NCBI GenBank assembly: GCA_020852175.1 | Contig: JADZBH010000060.1 | Location: forward strand, 1 to 53,559 | Length of the DNA: 53,559 bases | Direction of reading: 5' to 3' | Source: Bryobacterales bacterium | Lineage (GTDB): Bacteria; Acidobacteriota; Terriglobia; Bryobacterales; Bryobacteraceae | Shown here: positions 44,801 to 53,030 of the stretch, piece after piece | Layout of the letters: every line of letters starts with the position of its first letter | Numbering within the stretch: position 1 is the stretch's first letter | Notes under the pieces: generated by a model | The model's database searches: none | What the model was told of the DNA's origin: nothing | Seen by the model: the letters and a program-made list of their open reading frames with translations, nothing else | Program-made: the position numbers and the translations under genes

Positions 44801-45331
44801 CTATGCCGACGCTGTACTTTTCGAGCGATGTTTCTCGACACCATACACCGCTGCACAGGCGGTGGTTAATCCTGCGACGATGATCACCATCCATTCTGGC
44901 GGGCAATGCACGAGTTGAGGGGATAGAAAAGCAATGAATATCAGGTTGCGAACGCATACATGCCACCCAACTGGTTGCGTGCCATGGGTACGTCCAAATT
45001 GAAAGCAACCACAATCCCTGGGAGGCGAATGTCGAAAGCGCGTGACCGCGATGACGCAAGTGAATCCGAGCAACAGTCCGAAACCAGCAGCGCTTGCCCA
45101 TGGCTGCCATGCTGCGATCAATAAAGTTCCGATCAGCACTTCAACAAAAACGATCATCATGCTCAGCACAAATGCGCAACGCACCGACGAGACAATCCGG
45201 TAGCTGAGAACAGAAGCCATGAACCGGTCAAAACGGATAAATTTAGAGGTCGCAGCGACTATAAACACTACACCCACGCCACGGGGCGCCAAGGATGTGA
45301 CATTCCCTAGTAAATCTCCCCAGCCTAGCAT
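44801..45331 (-). CDS. MauE/DoxX-like redox-associated membrane protein
   Basis: 176 aa from the ATG at 45331, overlapping the end of the Cys-rich gene by 7 bp. Four membrane helices (VGVVFIVAATSKFI, a second near VRCAFVLSMMIVFVEVLIG, a third near AAGFGLLLGFTCVIAV, a fourth near WMVIIVAGLTTACAAVYGV). The loop cysteines are in RDCGCFQFGR, as in the CGCFG motif of MauE, and VRNLIFI matches its conserved RN position. In methylamine dehydrogenase operons MauE is needed for disulfide formation in the Cys-rich light chain. Here it follows a 14-Cys exported protein, suggesting the same service. AT-rich compared with its neighbours. Confidence 0.75.
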   Translation of the reverse strand: MLGWGDLLGNVTSLAPRGVGVVFIVAATSKFIRFDRFMASVLSYRIVSSVRCAFVLSMMIVFVEVLIGTLLIAAWQPWASAAGFGLLLGFTCVIAVTRFRHSPPRDCGCFQFGRTHGTQPVGWHVCVRNLIFIAFLSPQLVHCPPEWMVIIVAGLTTACAAVYGVEKHRSKSTASA

Positions 45332-45675
45332 GGCCCTATATATCCGCAAGGAGTACAGCACAAGTACACAATTCTCTGTTGGTACTCGCTTCCCCCGCAA
45401 CGCTCCATTATCATAACGCTGTAAAATGCGCAGAGTTCGAATGGATAGACGCACCCCGTGTAGCAATAAAAGCAATATCCGTTGTATTGAGGAACTATGT
45501 ACGAATCCTCATAGACGGAAAACGACGTAGGTGGGCACTGCCAGCAATTATTTGTGCAGAACACATAACAATTATAGAGAACAAACGAACATTGCGCCCA
45601 AGCACGCTGAATGCCTCCAAAGACTCCAAGCACAAGTGGGATAAACAGAGAGAAAGTACGTCTCGGTAAAAGCAT
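45325..45675 (-). CDS. Secreted 14-cysteine miniprotein
   Basis: 116 aa from the ATG at 45675 (GGAG upstream); an ATG at 45693 would overlap the preceding gene. Signal peptide with RRTFSLFIPLVLGVFGG and cleavage after AWA. The mature part of about 90 residues carries 14 cysteines, enough for seven disulfides, including NCWQCPP, YCFYCYTGC and LCCTPCGYIGPC. It is also rich in tyrosine and has only one tryptophan, so it cannot carry a tryptophan-tryptophylquinone. No known family recognised; the layout resembles MauA-type light chains, but identity is low by eye. It lies between a propeller-like protein and a MauE-like protein. Confidence 0.65.
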   Translation of the reverse strand: MLLPRRTFSLFIPLVLGVFGGIQRAWAQCSFVLYNCYVFCTNNCWQCPPTSFSVYEDSYIVPQYNGYCFYCYTGCVYPFELCAFYSVMIMERCGGSEYQQRIVYLCCTPCGYIGPC

Positions 45676-45682
45676 ATTCAGG

Positions 45683-46714
45683 TTACTCCACATCGTTCGC
45701 CAGGGTTAGAAAGCCCTCTTGGAAACCGAGTGCAATCGTCGGTAGGGAAACTGCCAAGGTCCCCGGTGGCCTATCTCCGATGACGGAATCTTGCGGAACC
45801 CGTATGCTCAACGAATCCTGAACTTCGAGGCGCGAGTTGAACCGGATTATCGGTATCAATCCTGTTTGTAATTTAGCAATTACCCACAGGCCATGCGCCG
45901 GATCTGAAGCCGCACGGGCAATACTTAGTGGGAATGTCATAGCACTCTCGATTCCTGTTATCCGCAAGGCTCGGGCACGCGATTCGACATCCGCATCCTG
46001 TTTCTGGAGCGCCGCTTCAATATCCGGGTGGATCAAGCGACCTTCTTGCCGCTGCCCGTTCGAGAAGAGCTTTACTGCCCGCGCTTTTACATGATCCAAC
46101 AGTACGAGATGATCTCCCAGGAAGTGGGCGCTCATCGCAACAGCCGGAAGTTTAACACCTCCTATCACAGGGGCGTGAAAAGCAGCAGCCAATCGCATTG
46201 CGGCTTCCATACCCCCAAATTTCTTCGTCCACACCTGCGTCGCGGAATCAGTCGCGTAGATAGCGGTCGCACTCGCTGCAACGGCCAGTACAGCCTGGTG
46301 CAATGGCAAGACATCCGATTCACCCGTATATCCCATGTAGTTATATCTGGTGAACAATAATTGTGCAGAGCCGAGATTGCATGAGACGGCCATCACTTCC
46401 GTAGAGCCAGCGGGAATCAGATCGAATAGGGGGGCATCTGCGGCCGCGACCAAGTTCTTTGACCACTGCTGTTCTCCATTCAAATTGTAGCTGGCCAACC
46501 GGGAAGCGCTGTGCGGGCTTATCGAGGCTCTCCATAGGGCAAAGAAGCGGTCTCGAGTTAGCACAAGCTTCACGAGAAGCTCTTTACTGCTTGATTTGCG
46601 AAGAGGAATGAGCCTGGAAGGGAGCGACCGTGACGAACTTCCGTTCATTGAGGCAACCGCCGCGACGGATGCCAATGCCTTACGACGTGTGAGGGACAAG
46701 ACATTCCATTTCAT
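45683..46714 (-). CDS. Tat-exported beta-propeller-like protein
   Basis: 343 aa from the ATG at 46714, supported by a strong AAGGAGG 8 nt upstream. N-terminal twin-arginine signal (LTRRKALASVAAVASM). The rest has repeated beta-strand segments with WxxK/W-docking character (SYNLNGEQQWSKNL, ATDSATQVWTKKFGG), suggesting a PQQ-like or YVTN-like propeller, but no cofactor motif is visible. First gene of a three-gene operon with the Cys-rich miniprotein and the MauE-like protein; it may be the large partner of the miniprotein, as MauB is of MauA. Base composition differs sharply from flanking genes. Confidence 0.65.
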   Translation of the reverse strand: MKWNVLSLTRRKALASVAAVASMNGSSSRSLPSRLIPLRKSSSKELLVKLVLTRDRFFALWRASISPHSASRLASYNLNGEQQWSKNLVAAADAPLFDLIPAGSTEVMAVSCNLGSAQLLFTRYNYMGYTGESDVLPLHQAVLAVAASATAIYATDSATQVWTKKFGGMEAAMRLAAAFHAPVIGGVKLPAVAMSAHFLGDHLVLLDHVKARAVKLFSNGQRQEGRLIHPDIEAALQKQDADVESRARALRITGIESAMTFPLSIARAASDPAHGLWVIAKLQTGLIPIIRFNSRLEVQDSLSIRVPQDSVIGDRPPGTLAVSLPTIALGFQEGFLTLANDVE

Positions 46715-46819
46715 CACGGTAACCTCCTTCGCTCTATCCGATCTCGCCGTTGGATTCCTGTTGTGATCACCGACGAATGATGCGATGAAATATGGCACGC
46801 CAGTGCTGTGTTTGCACAG

Positions 46820-46848
46820 ATAATAACTCTATCGGTTAACGTCGTCAA
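46820..46848 (-). promoter_or_regulatory. Strong sigma70-type promoter for the three-gene cassette
   Basis: On the minus strand, TTGACG (46843-46848), 17-bp spacer, TATTAT (46820-46825). The predicted start near 46812 gives a leader of about 98 nt to the propeller gene ATG. Confidence 0.6.
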
Positions 46849-46919
46849 GACAAAATGATACTAGCAGGCAACAGAGAGGATAGCTGTACACGCAGTGGGG
46901 CAGGACGCAGCTGATGATA

Positions 46920-46935
46920 TGTAAGTAAACTTACA
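46920..46935. promoter_or_regulatory. Perfect palindrome, possible operator
   Basis: TGTAAG-TAAA-CTTACA, a 6-4-6 perfect inverted repeat, 72 bp before the cassette -35 and 33 bp after the FecR-like gene stop. It could be a TetR-type operator or an AT-rich hairpin ending the FecR transcript. Confidence 0.35.
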
Positions 46936-46967
46936 CAATGAAACGGTTCAAATAACTTGGAGAATTC

Positions 46968-49409
46968 TCACCGGCCTCGGCCCCCACCGCCGCCTCCGCT
47001 GCTACGTCCGCCACCGCCTCCACCGAAGCTTGGGCTTCCGCCACCGCCGCTGGAACGGCCACCGCCTCCACCGAAGCTTGGGCTTCCGCCACCGCCGCTG
47101 GAACGGCCACCGCCTCCGCCGAAGCTTGGGCTTCCGCCGCCACCCGAGGAGCGGCCTCCGTAGCTTCCGCCATAACTGCCGGAAGGACGCTCGCGGACTA
47201 TCGGCGGGCTGACGCGAGGCGCTTCATAGCGCTGCTCACGGCCGCCATAAGACTCCCGGCTGGAGCCGCGATCGTAGGTCCGGCCCGAATAGCCCTCCGA
47301 GGAGCGGCTGGAACCGCGATCCACGGAGCGCCCGAAGGAGCCAGCGTTGTTCTCCGTGAAGTCGGACCCTCGGTTCGACCTGCCGCTCGAACCCTCCTGG
47401 GAGCGGTCGATGGAGCGTGTGTTGCCCGATGAGCCGGGATCGCCAAAGCGCCGCCAACCGGTGCTTCTGTCGTTGGACTGCGGCCTTTCCGTGACGCCGC
47501 GTCCAGCGCCGGAGGTAGACCGGTCGCCGCCGGCGTCCGCCGAACGGCCGCTGCTTTCGCCCACAGAGCGACCGGAACCGAAGTTGCCGGGCGCGCTTTG
47601 GCGGTTGGCCTCGTTTTCGCTGGAGCGTCCGCTGCCCGAGCCCAGCCGGCGCCAGCCATCGGAGTCCGAACGGTTGCCGCGGTCGATGGAACCGGTGCGG
47701 TCCTGCCCCGAATTGCCCGTGTCCGCCGAACGGCCGGAATCGACACCGCGTCCGGTTTCAAAGCCTCGCCCGGAGCCGCTACCGCGAACCGCCTCCGCCG
47801 AGCGGCCCGAAGGGTCGCCAAAGCGCCGCCAGCCGGACTCTGTGCGGGAGGAACGCGTGCCGGGGTCAGTCCTGGCTTCAGAGCGCGTGCCGGCTTCCCC
47901 GCCCCTGGTAAATTCACCCGCCTGGCGTCCAGGGGTTTGCTCCGAACCGCGCGCGGCGCGTTCGGCGCTCTCCCCAAAGGTCCTGCGGTTCACCTGTTCC
48001 ATGCCCCTGCGCTGATCCTCGAAAGGAACGCGGTCGATCTTGGCGGGGCTGCCTCGCGAGTAGAAACGTTCGTTCTCGTTCGAGGCGCGCGTGATGCGTG
48101 TGTCGCGGTCGGAGTAGCGGAGGCTGTCACGGCCGGGCGCGTAGGGCACCTGTCCGCGCACCACCGAGGCCTGTCCGAGATCGCGTGAGTTGAACGCCTG
48201 GTAGCGTCCGCGGCCCTGGCCAAACTCGTTGCCGTTGATGCCCGTGATCGCATTGTTCACCCGCGAGTTGCGATAGGTGTTGTTGATGTTGATGTTGTTG
48301 ACGATGGTCACGCTGTTGTCGATGTAGTTCCGGTTGCGGAAGCCGCCGTAGTAGTTCCGGCCATACCACGCGTTGTAGCGTTCGTAGGGCGCCAGAGGAA
48401 TCCAGCCGACATGGCCAAAACCCACGCCGATGCCGCCGCCGCCCCAGCCGACCCAGGCCACCAGGCCAGGCCGCCAGTAGTGGCGTCCGCCCATGCCGCC
48501 CGGCCACCAGCACCAGCGATTACTGGAATAGAACCAGCGGCCATAGTGATAGGGCGCCCAACCCCAGGGGTCGTAGCTCACCCAGCTCCAGCCATACCAG
48601 TCCATCCAGGTCCAGCGGCCATACCGGTACGGAGCCCAACCCGCTGCCACGCGCGGCGCCCAGACGTAGCCGTAAGGAGCCGAATAGACCCAGTCGCCCT
48701 GTCCATAGAGATCCTCCGCGCCGTACACGTCACGGCTGACATAGCGGTAGGAGTCGTTCTGCGAACGTTCCAGATCGCTGTTGCGATGGTCATTCCATTC
48801 GTCCCAGCCGTCCCGGCCGCCAGCCGAGGCCACCTGGACCTCGGGATTCGCATCGGTTCCCCGGGCCAGCATCGTGCGCCCGGACTTCAGGCGCTCGGAG
48901 CCCTGCGGCGTGAAAATCTCCACCTCGCCCTTACGGACGGTGATCTCCGTGGTGCCGTCAGAACGGACGTTGATGCGGTAGACGCCGCGCTTCACCGGAC
49001 GCACCGAAAGCGCCGGCGTGGCGATCTCCACCTGGGCGTCGGAATCGCGCAGCACGCTATAAGTAACCAGGCCGCGCGCCACCTGAACCTGGTAACGGCG
49101 GTATTCCAGTTGCGACAGCCGCACCTCGGCGTCGTCGGCCAGCCGCATATAGTTGGCATAGTCGAGCTGAATTTCAGCCCGGGAGTTGACGCCAGTGACA
49201 ACACGGTCCAAAGCGATCACCGGGCTGTTGATCGCCGCGGCGACGAATTCGCCAGTGTCCCCGCGGCGAACGCTGACGTCGCCATTGATCAGACTGATGC
49301 GCGCAACGCCCCGGCTGGGATCGTCCTCCGCGTCATCCTGTGCGCGGAGCGGGAACGAAAGCGTGGCGGCGAGGATCGCGGTGACTGCAACGGCCAGACG
49401 TGCGTTCAT
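46968..49409 (-). CDS. FecR/DUF6600 exported protein with glycine-rich repeat tail
   Basis: 813 aa from the ATG at 49409; a TTG at 49427 with AAGGAGG just upstream is an alternative. Signal peptide then a FecR-like domain (LINGDVSVRRGDTGEFV, RAEIQLDYANYMRLADDAEV, KGEVEIFTPQGSERLKSG). An aromatic/Trp-Tyr-Gly-rich DUF6600 region follows (YGYVWAPRVAAGWAPYRYG, DPWGWAPYHYGRW). The C-terminal third is disordered and Arg/Ser/Gly-rich, ending in tandem SFGGGGG(G)RSSGGGGSP units. Probably a periplasmic or envelope protein; the function is unknown. It is divergent from the YfhO-like gene. Confidence 0.85.
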   Translation of the reverse strand: MNARLAVAVTAILAATLSFPLRAQDDAEDDPSRGVARISLINGDVSVRRGDTGEFVAAAINSPVIALDRVVTGVNSRAEIQLDYANYMRLADDAEVRLSQLEYRRYQVQVARGLVTYSVLRDSDAQVEIATPALSVRPVKRGVYRINVRSDGTTEITVRKGEVEIFTPQGSERLKSGRTMLARGTDANPEVQVASAGGRDGWDEWNDHRNSDLERSQNDSYRYVSRDVYGAEDLYGQGDWVYSAPYGYVWAPRVAAGWAPYRYGRWTWMDWYGWSWVSYDPWGWAPYHYGRWFYSSNRWCWWPGGMGGRHYWRPGLVAWVGWGGGGIGVGFGHVGWIPLAPYERYNAWYGRNYYGGFRNRNYIDNSVTIVNNININNTYRNSRVNNAITGINGNEFGQGRGRYQAFNSRDLGQASVVRGQVPYAPGRDSLRYSDRDTRITRASNENERFYSRGSPAKIDRVPFEDQRRGMEQVNRRTFGESAERAARGSEQTPGRQAGEFTRGGEAGTRSEARTDPGTRSSRTESGWRRFGDPSGRSAEAVRGSGSGRGFETGRGVDSGRSADTGNSGQDRTGSIDRGNRSDSDGWRRLGSGSGRSSENEANRQSAPGNFGSGRSVGESSGRSADAGGDRSTSGAGRGVTERPQSNDRSTGWRRFGDPGSSGNTRSIDRSQEGSSGRSNRGSDFTENNAGSFGRSVDRGSSRSSEGYSGRTYDRGSSRESYGGREQRYEAPRVSPPIVRERPSGSYGGSYGGRSSGGGGSPSFGGGGGRSSGGGGSPSFGGGGGRSSGGGGSPSFGGGGGGRSSGGGGGGRGR
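47013..47156 (-). repeat. 48-bp tandem direct repeat in the FecR-like gene
   Basis: Three near-identical 48-bp copies, each containing GAAGCTTGGGCTTCCGCC starting at 47025, 47073 and 47121. They encode 16-residue units RSSGGGGSPSFGGGGG in the C-terminal tail. The copy number could vary by slippage. Confidence 0.9.
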
Positions 49410-49465
49410 GAAGCACCTGCCTTTCAACCATCCTCCTTACATTTTGGGTGCCAAACGGCAACTGT

Positions 49466-49493
49466 TTGAATTTGTGGACCTTTGGGTTATGAT
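49466..49493 (+). promoter_or_regulatory. Promoter for the YfhO-like gene with very short leader
   Basis: TTGAAT (49466-49471), 16-bp spacer, TATGAT (49488-49493). The predicted start near 49500 leaves only about 8 nt before the ATG at 49508. Confidence 0.45.
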
Positions 49494-49507
49494 GGCGACT
49501 TCGGAAG

Positions 49508-51880
49508 ATGGCCGAAAACCACCAGTCTGATGCAGTGCAGCCAGCTACTCCGGCGGTGGCCGGCCCCGAACCATCGGCGGTTGCCACCCGGCGCCAGCGG
49601 CTTTGGCGGGCTGTGCGAGTTCCCTGCCTCCTGCTGGTTCTGGTGGTGCTGGCGCATTGGAAGTTAGTCCTCACAAATCAATACACCTGGATCGATACGC
49701 CCGATATCGCCCGCCAGGTGGTTCCGTGGATGCAGTTTCAGGTGGGAGAACTGCAGGCCGGGCGGCTGCCGCTGTGGGATCCCTACAGTTGGGGAGGCCA
49801 GCCCCTGCTGGCACAGGCGCAGCCCGGAACGGCGAATCCCGTGAACTGGCTGCTGTTCGCCATGCCGACCCGGCATGGCTGGATAAAATTATCGGTTTTG
49901 CACTGGTATTTCGTTTTAATTCATTGGGCTGCTGCTTTATTCTTCTACTGGTTCCTGAGGAGTTTAGCGTGTGGGCGCACGGCCAGCGTGATGGGTGGTC
50001 TCGTCTATGCCTTGAGCGGGTTCGTGAACTATGTTGACTGGCCCCAGCAGAAGATGGGCGGTCTTTGGGCTCCCCTCATCCTGCTCTACATCTTCCGGGC
50101 GCTCCGGGGGGATCGTTACTGGCGGAGCGTCGGTCTGGCTGGCCTGTTTCTGGGACTTTCAGTTCTGACGGGACACCATGTGGCGCCGCTGTTCGTGGGG
50201 TTGGCGGTGGCGGGGGTCTGGCTGTGGGAGACGTGGGCGGTTCGCGGACCGGCACGGCGGCGACTGGCGGCGGGCTTTCTGGTACTCGGTGCGGTCGCCG
50301 GACTGGTTGGAGCGGTGCAAATTCTACCGGCTATGGAATACTCCCGTCTGGCCATAAGATGGGTGGGAATGTCTGATCCAGTTTCTCATACACAGCCCGT
50401 ATCCTATACGGTACATGCAAATTACGGCATTCAGAACTTTGCCCTACTCGGAACTGTGCTACCCGGCGTACACCGGCATACGAACGCTTACATTGGCTTC
50501 TTGAGTATTTTGCTGGCCGTGAGTGCAGTGTGGGGGCTTTGGGGCAATGATGAGCGCGGGCGGCCGGTGCGTTGGTTGATGTGTTTGGGTATTGGCGGTC
50601 TTTTATTTGCATTGGCAGGGGAGACTAATCTTCATGGAATGCTCTATGCCTTGATACCCATGTTGGAGAAAGCGCGAAACCCATCGCACGCGGTAGTGGT
50701 GTGGAGTTTGGGAGCGGCCGGCCTGGCTGGGCTTGGCGTGGACCGTCTGTTGAAACGCGAGGGGCTGGCCCGAACGAGCTGGTTGTTCGGGCGTGTCGCG
50801 GTAGGCGCGGCGGTGGTGCTCTGGACGATCTGGACTTTCTACTTCGCGGACAAGAATGGCAAGGTGGAAGCCGATGCTCGGGGTGTTGTGGTGGGCTTTC
50901 TGGCCTTGCTGGCGGCGGCGTTAGTGAGTGGCTGGTCGGCCGGAGCGGTATCCCGGCGGGGGATGGTGGCAGGGTTGGGCGTATTACTGATGGCGGAACT
51001 CAGCAGCGGGATGGCGTATCAGTATCCGAACCTGGACAGTCCCTGGCGGGCCGGAGCCATGAGGGATCTGCCGAAGGACAGCGAACTGGCAGGGTGGCTA
51101 CAAGCGCAGCCGGGTCTTTATCGCTTCGAATGGAACGCAAAGGATTACTTGTATAACATGTCAGATCTATATGGCATGGAAACAGATATGAGTTTTCTGG
51201 CTAGCGTGACGGCGAATGTTTACCGTCTGGGTATGGGGAGTGAGCGCGCACACATTCTCATGGGGGTCAAATATGTGGCGGCCCCGGACCCGCAGGGATC
51301 CTGGAACCGGTTGGCGTACACGGCCAGGGACGGCAGGAAGGTGTGGGCGAACGATTCTGTGATGCCCAGGGTCTGGACCGTACATCAGGTGGAAGGCGGC
51401 TGGAAGCGAGGGCAGGTGGCGCGGGAGATGGAGAGAGGCACGCATGATTTCCGCCGGTGGGCGTTCCTGGAGGGCCCGGCTCCGAAGGTCCAGCCCTGCG
51501 CGGGAAGCGCCGAGCCGGGGGCGGTTGACCGCGTGTACCTGCTGCGGCGTGTCTCGAACCTGGTGGAGGTCCACGCCGAGATGGGCTGTGGCGGCTTGTT
51601 GGTGATGAGCGACACCTGGTATCCGGGGTGGCGGGCCACGGTGGACGGCTACCCGGCGGAGTTGCTGGAGGTGTATGGAGGGCTGCGAGGAGTGGTCCTG
51701 GACAAAGGGACACACAGGGTCCGGATGGAGTTCCGGCCGACGAGCGTGTATCTGGGGGCCGCGTTATCGTTGCTGGGCCTGGCGGCGGTTGCCGGGCTCT
51801 ACTGCACGCGGAACAGGATGCCGGCGCCGGGGGCGATCCAGTCATTTTCGCCGCCGAACGGCGCTTCCTGGCCGGAATAG
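49508..51880 (+). CDS. YfhO-family membrane protein
   Basis: 790 aa. A first membrane helix (VPCLLLVLVVLAHWKLVL) is followed by the GT-C-type first loop with acidic residues (TWIDTPDIARQVVPWMQFQV, GRLPLWDPYSWGGQPLLAQ). About ten further helices follow to residue 500, then a large extracytoplasmic domain and a last helix (LGAALSLLGLAAVAGLYC). The family is linked to lipoteichoic acid glycosylation in Gram-positives and to unknown surface glycan modification elsewhere. The C-terminus overlaps the end of the convergent exported protein by 82 bp. Confidence 0.85.
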   Translation: MAENHQSDAVQPATPAVAGPEPSAVATRRQRLWRAVRVPCLLLVLVVLAHWKLVLTNQYTWIDTPDIARQVVPWMQFQVGELQAGRLPLWDPYSWGGQPLLAQAQPGTANPVNWLLFAMPTRHGWIKLSVLHWYFVLIHWAAALFFYWFLRSLACGRTASVMGGLVYALSGFVNYVDWPQQKMGGLWAPLILLYIFRALRGDRYWRSVGLAGLFLGLSVLTGHHVAPLFVGLAVAGVWLWETWAVRGPARRRLAAGFLVLGAVAGLVGAVQILPAMEYSRLAIRWVGMSDPVSHTQPVSYTVHANYGIQNFALLGTVLPGVHRHTNAYIGFLSILLAVSAVWGLWGNDERGRPVRWLMCLGIGGLLFALAGETNLHGMLYALIPMLEKARNPSHAVVVWSLGAAGLAGLGVDRLLKREGLARTSWLFGRVAVGAAVVLWTIWTFYFADKNGKVEADARGVVVGFLALLAAALVSGWSAGAVSRRGMVAGLGVLLMAELSSGMAYQYPNLDSPWRAGAMRDLPKDSELAGWLQAQPGLYRFEWNAKDYLYNMSDLYGMETDMSFLASVTANVYRLGMGSERAHILMGVKYVAAPDPQGSWNRLAYTARDGRKVWANDSVMPRVWTVHQVEGGWKRGQVAREMERGTHDFRRWAFLEGPAPKVQPCAGSAEPGAVDRVYLLRRVSNLVEVHAEMGCGGLLVMSDTWYPGWRATVDGYPAELLEVYGGLRGVVLDKGTHRVRMEFRPTSVYLGAALSLLGLAAVAGLYCTRNRMPAPGAIQSFSPPNGASWPE

Positions 51881-53022
51881 TTGCTGACACGGATCAGCTT
51901 GCGCCCCTGCTCGCGCAGGTGGACGGTGAACTGGAAGCTGTTGCTGAGATCCTTGTTCACGATCATGAAGTAGGGCCGTCCCTGGCCGTCTTCGAACTCG
52001 CCCACGAGCAGGCGGCCTTGCGTGTGCTGCTTCAGCAGGTGCTGGCGCGTTGTCACGCCGCTCACCAGCCTGCTCTGGCTGAGCGGCGTGCCAAATTCCG
52101 GGACGTCGGGCGTATGGTAGACACCGGTACTGCGTAACTTCAATATCGTAGGTGCAAGCGCATGAATTTCCAGGTTGATTCGCCGCAGCGCATCCCAGGT
52201 GGCGGTCTTGTTTCCAAACTGGTCGATGGCCGCCAGCCGGTAGTTTCCGATGCGCGGTGCAAAGTAGGTGAAGTACTGGATGCCGCGGCCTCCATAGGCC
52301 AGCGTGGCGTAGGCTTCGAGATGGAGCGTCGCATCGGAGGGCTCCATGTAGTTGAAGTGGGCGTTGGCCAGCACGCAGTTCCAGAACGGGGTCTTCACAT
52401 CGAGCGAGATCTTCCGCACGATGTCGAGATTGTTGAAGAAACTGTCCAGCATCTCGCCCCCCGCGAGCGAATAGTTGTCGTAGCTCAAGAAGGGCTGGCC
52501 GATCTCATGGACGAGCATTTTGGCATAGGTTTCATAATCGGCGCCAATGCGTTCTCTGGGTACGAAATAGGGGAACAGGTTGACGTAGGGCCATTTGCCG
52601 GGCGCCAGTTCTTTCAGAATGGCCGCGACGCGTCCCATAGCAGGCATCATCGACGCGTGCGGTTCATCGCGCAGGTTAAAGCCCAGCACGGCATCATTGT
52701 TCCCCACCAGCCGGACCACCTCGTCGGCATTCCTGCGAATCTCGGCCTCCGGCGGAAGCTTGGCCCAGTCGTAGCCATTGATCCGCTTGTCGTTGACGAA
52801 GCAGCTCAAACCGGCGTCGCGCACCGCGCCCGCGTCCTCGGCTTTACAGAAGCCGGCCACGTTGAGTCCGGCCTCCTTCATCAGCTTCAATTGCGCCGGA
52901 TCGGAGGGCGCGCCGCCCCACGCCATGATGGGAAACTGCCGCGCGGATACTCGGGCAGGGTTATGAGTCGTCTGTGCCTGCGCCACGAATGCCGCGGCGA
53001 GCACCAACCAGATGGGTTTCAC
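51799..53022 (-). CDS. Exported glycoside-hydrolase-like protein
   Basis: 407 aa. Signal peptide MKPIWLVLAAAFVAQAQ. TIM-barrel-like layout with MAWGGAPSDPAQLKLMKEAG at the start, GFNLRDEPHASM near residue 120 (an acidic residue after NLRD fits a catalytic acid/base position), and FLSYDNYSLAGGEML, LEAYATLAYGGRGIQYFTYF. The C-terminal 100 residues form a beta-sandwich (LLVGEFEDGQGRPYFMIVN). Resembles beta-galactosidase/GH42-like and related uncharacterised hydrolases of acidobacteria. The substrate is probably a polysaccharide outside the cytoplasm. The 3' end overlaps the YfhO-like gene on the opposite strand. Confidence 0.75.
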   Translation of the reverse strand: MKPIWLVLAAAFVAQAQTTHNPARVSARQFPIMAWGGAPSDPAQLKLMKEAGLNVAGFCKAEDAGAVRDAGLSCFVNDKRINGYDWAKLPPEAEIRRNADEVVRLVGNNDAVLGFNLRDEPHASMMPAMGRVAAILKELAPGKWPYVNLFPYFVPRERIGADYETYAKMLVHEIGQPFLSYDNYSLAGGEMLDSFFNNLDIVRKISLDVKTPFWNCVLANAHFNYMEPSDATLHLEAYATLAYGGRGIQYFTYFAPRIGNYRLAAIDQFGNKTATWDALRRINLEIHALAPTILKLRSTGVYHTPDVPEFGTPLSQSRLVSGVTTRQHLLKQHTQGRLLVGEFEDGQGRPYFMIVNKDLSNSFQFTVHLREQGRKLIRVSNYSGQEAPFGGENDWIAPGAGILFRVQ

Positions 53023-53030
53023 GTCGATGA

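Noticed and set aside
44801..46714. Calling the AT-rich trio a true methylamine dehydrogenase operon
   Set aside because: The Cys-rich protein has only one tryptophan in the mature part, so TTQ cannot form; there is no MauD or MauG, and similarity to MauA/MauB is only architectural.
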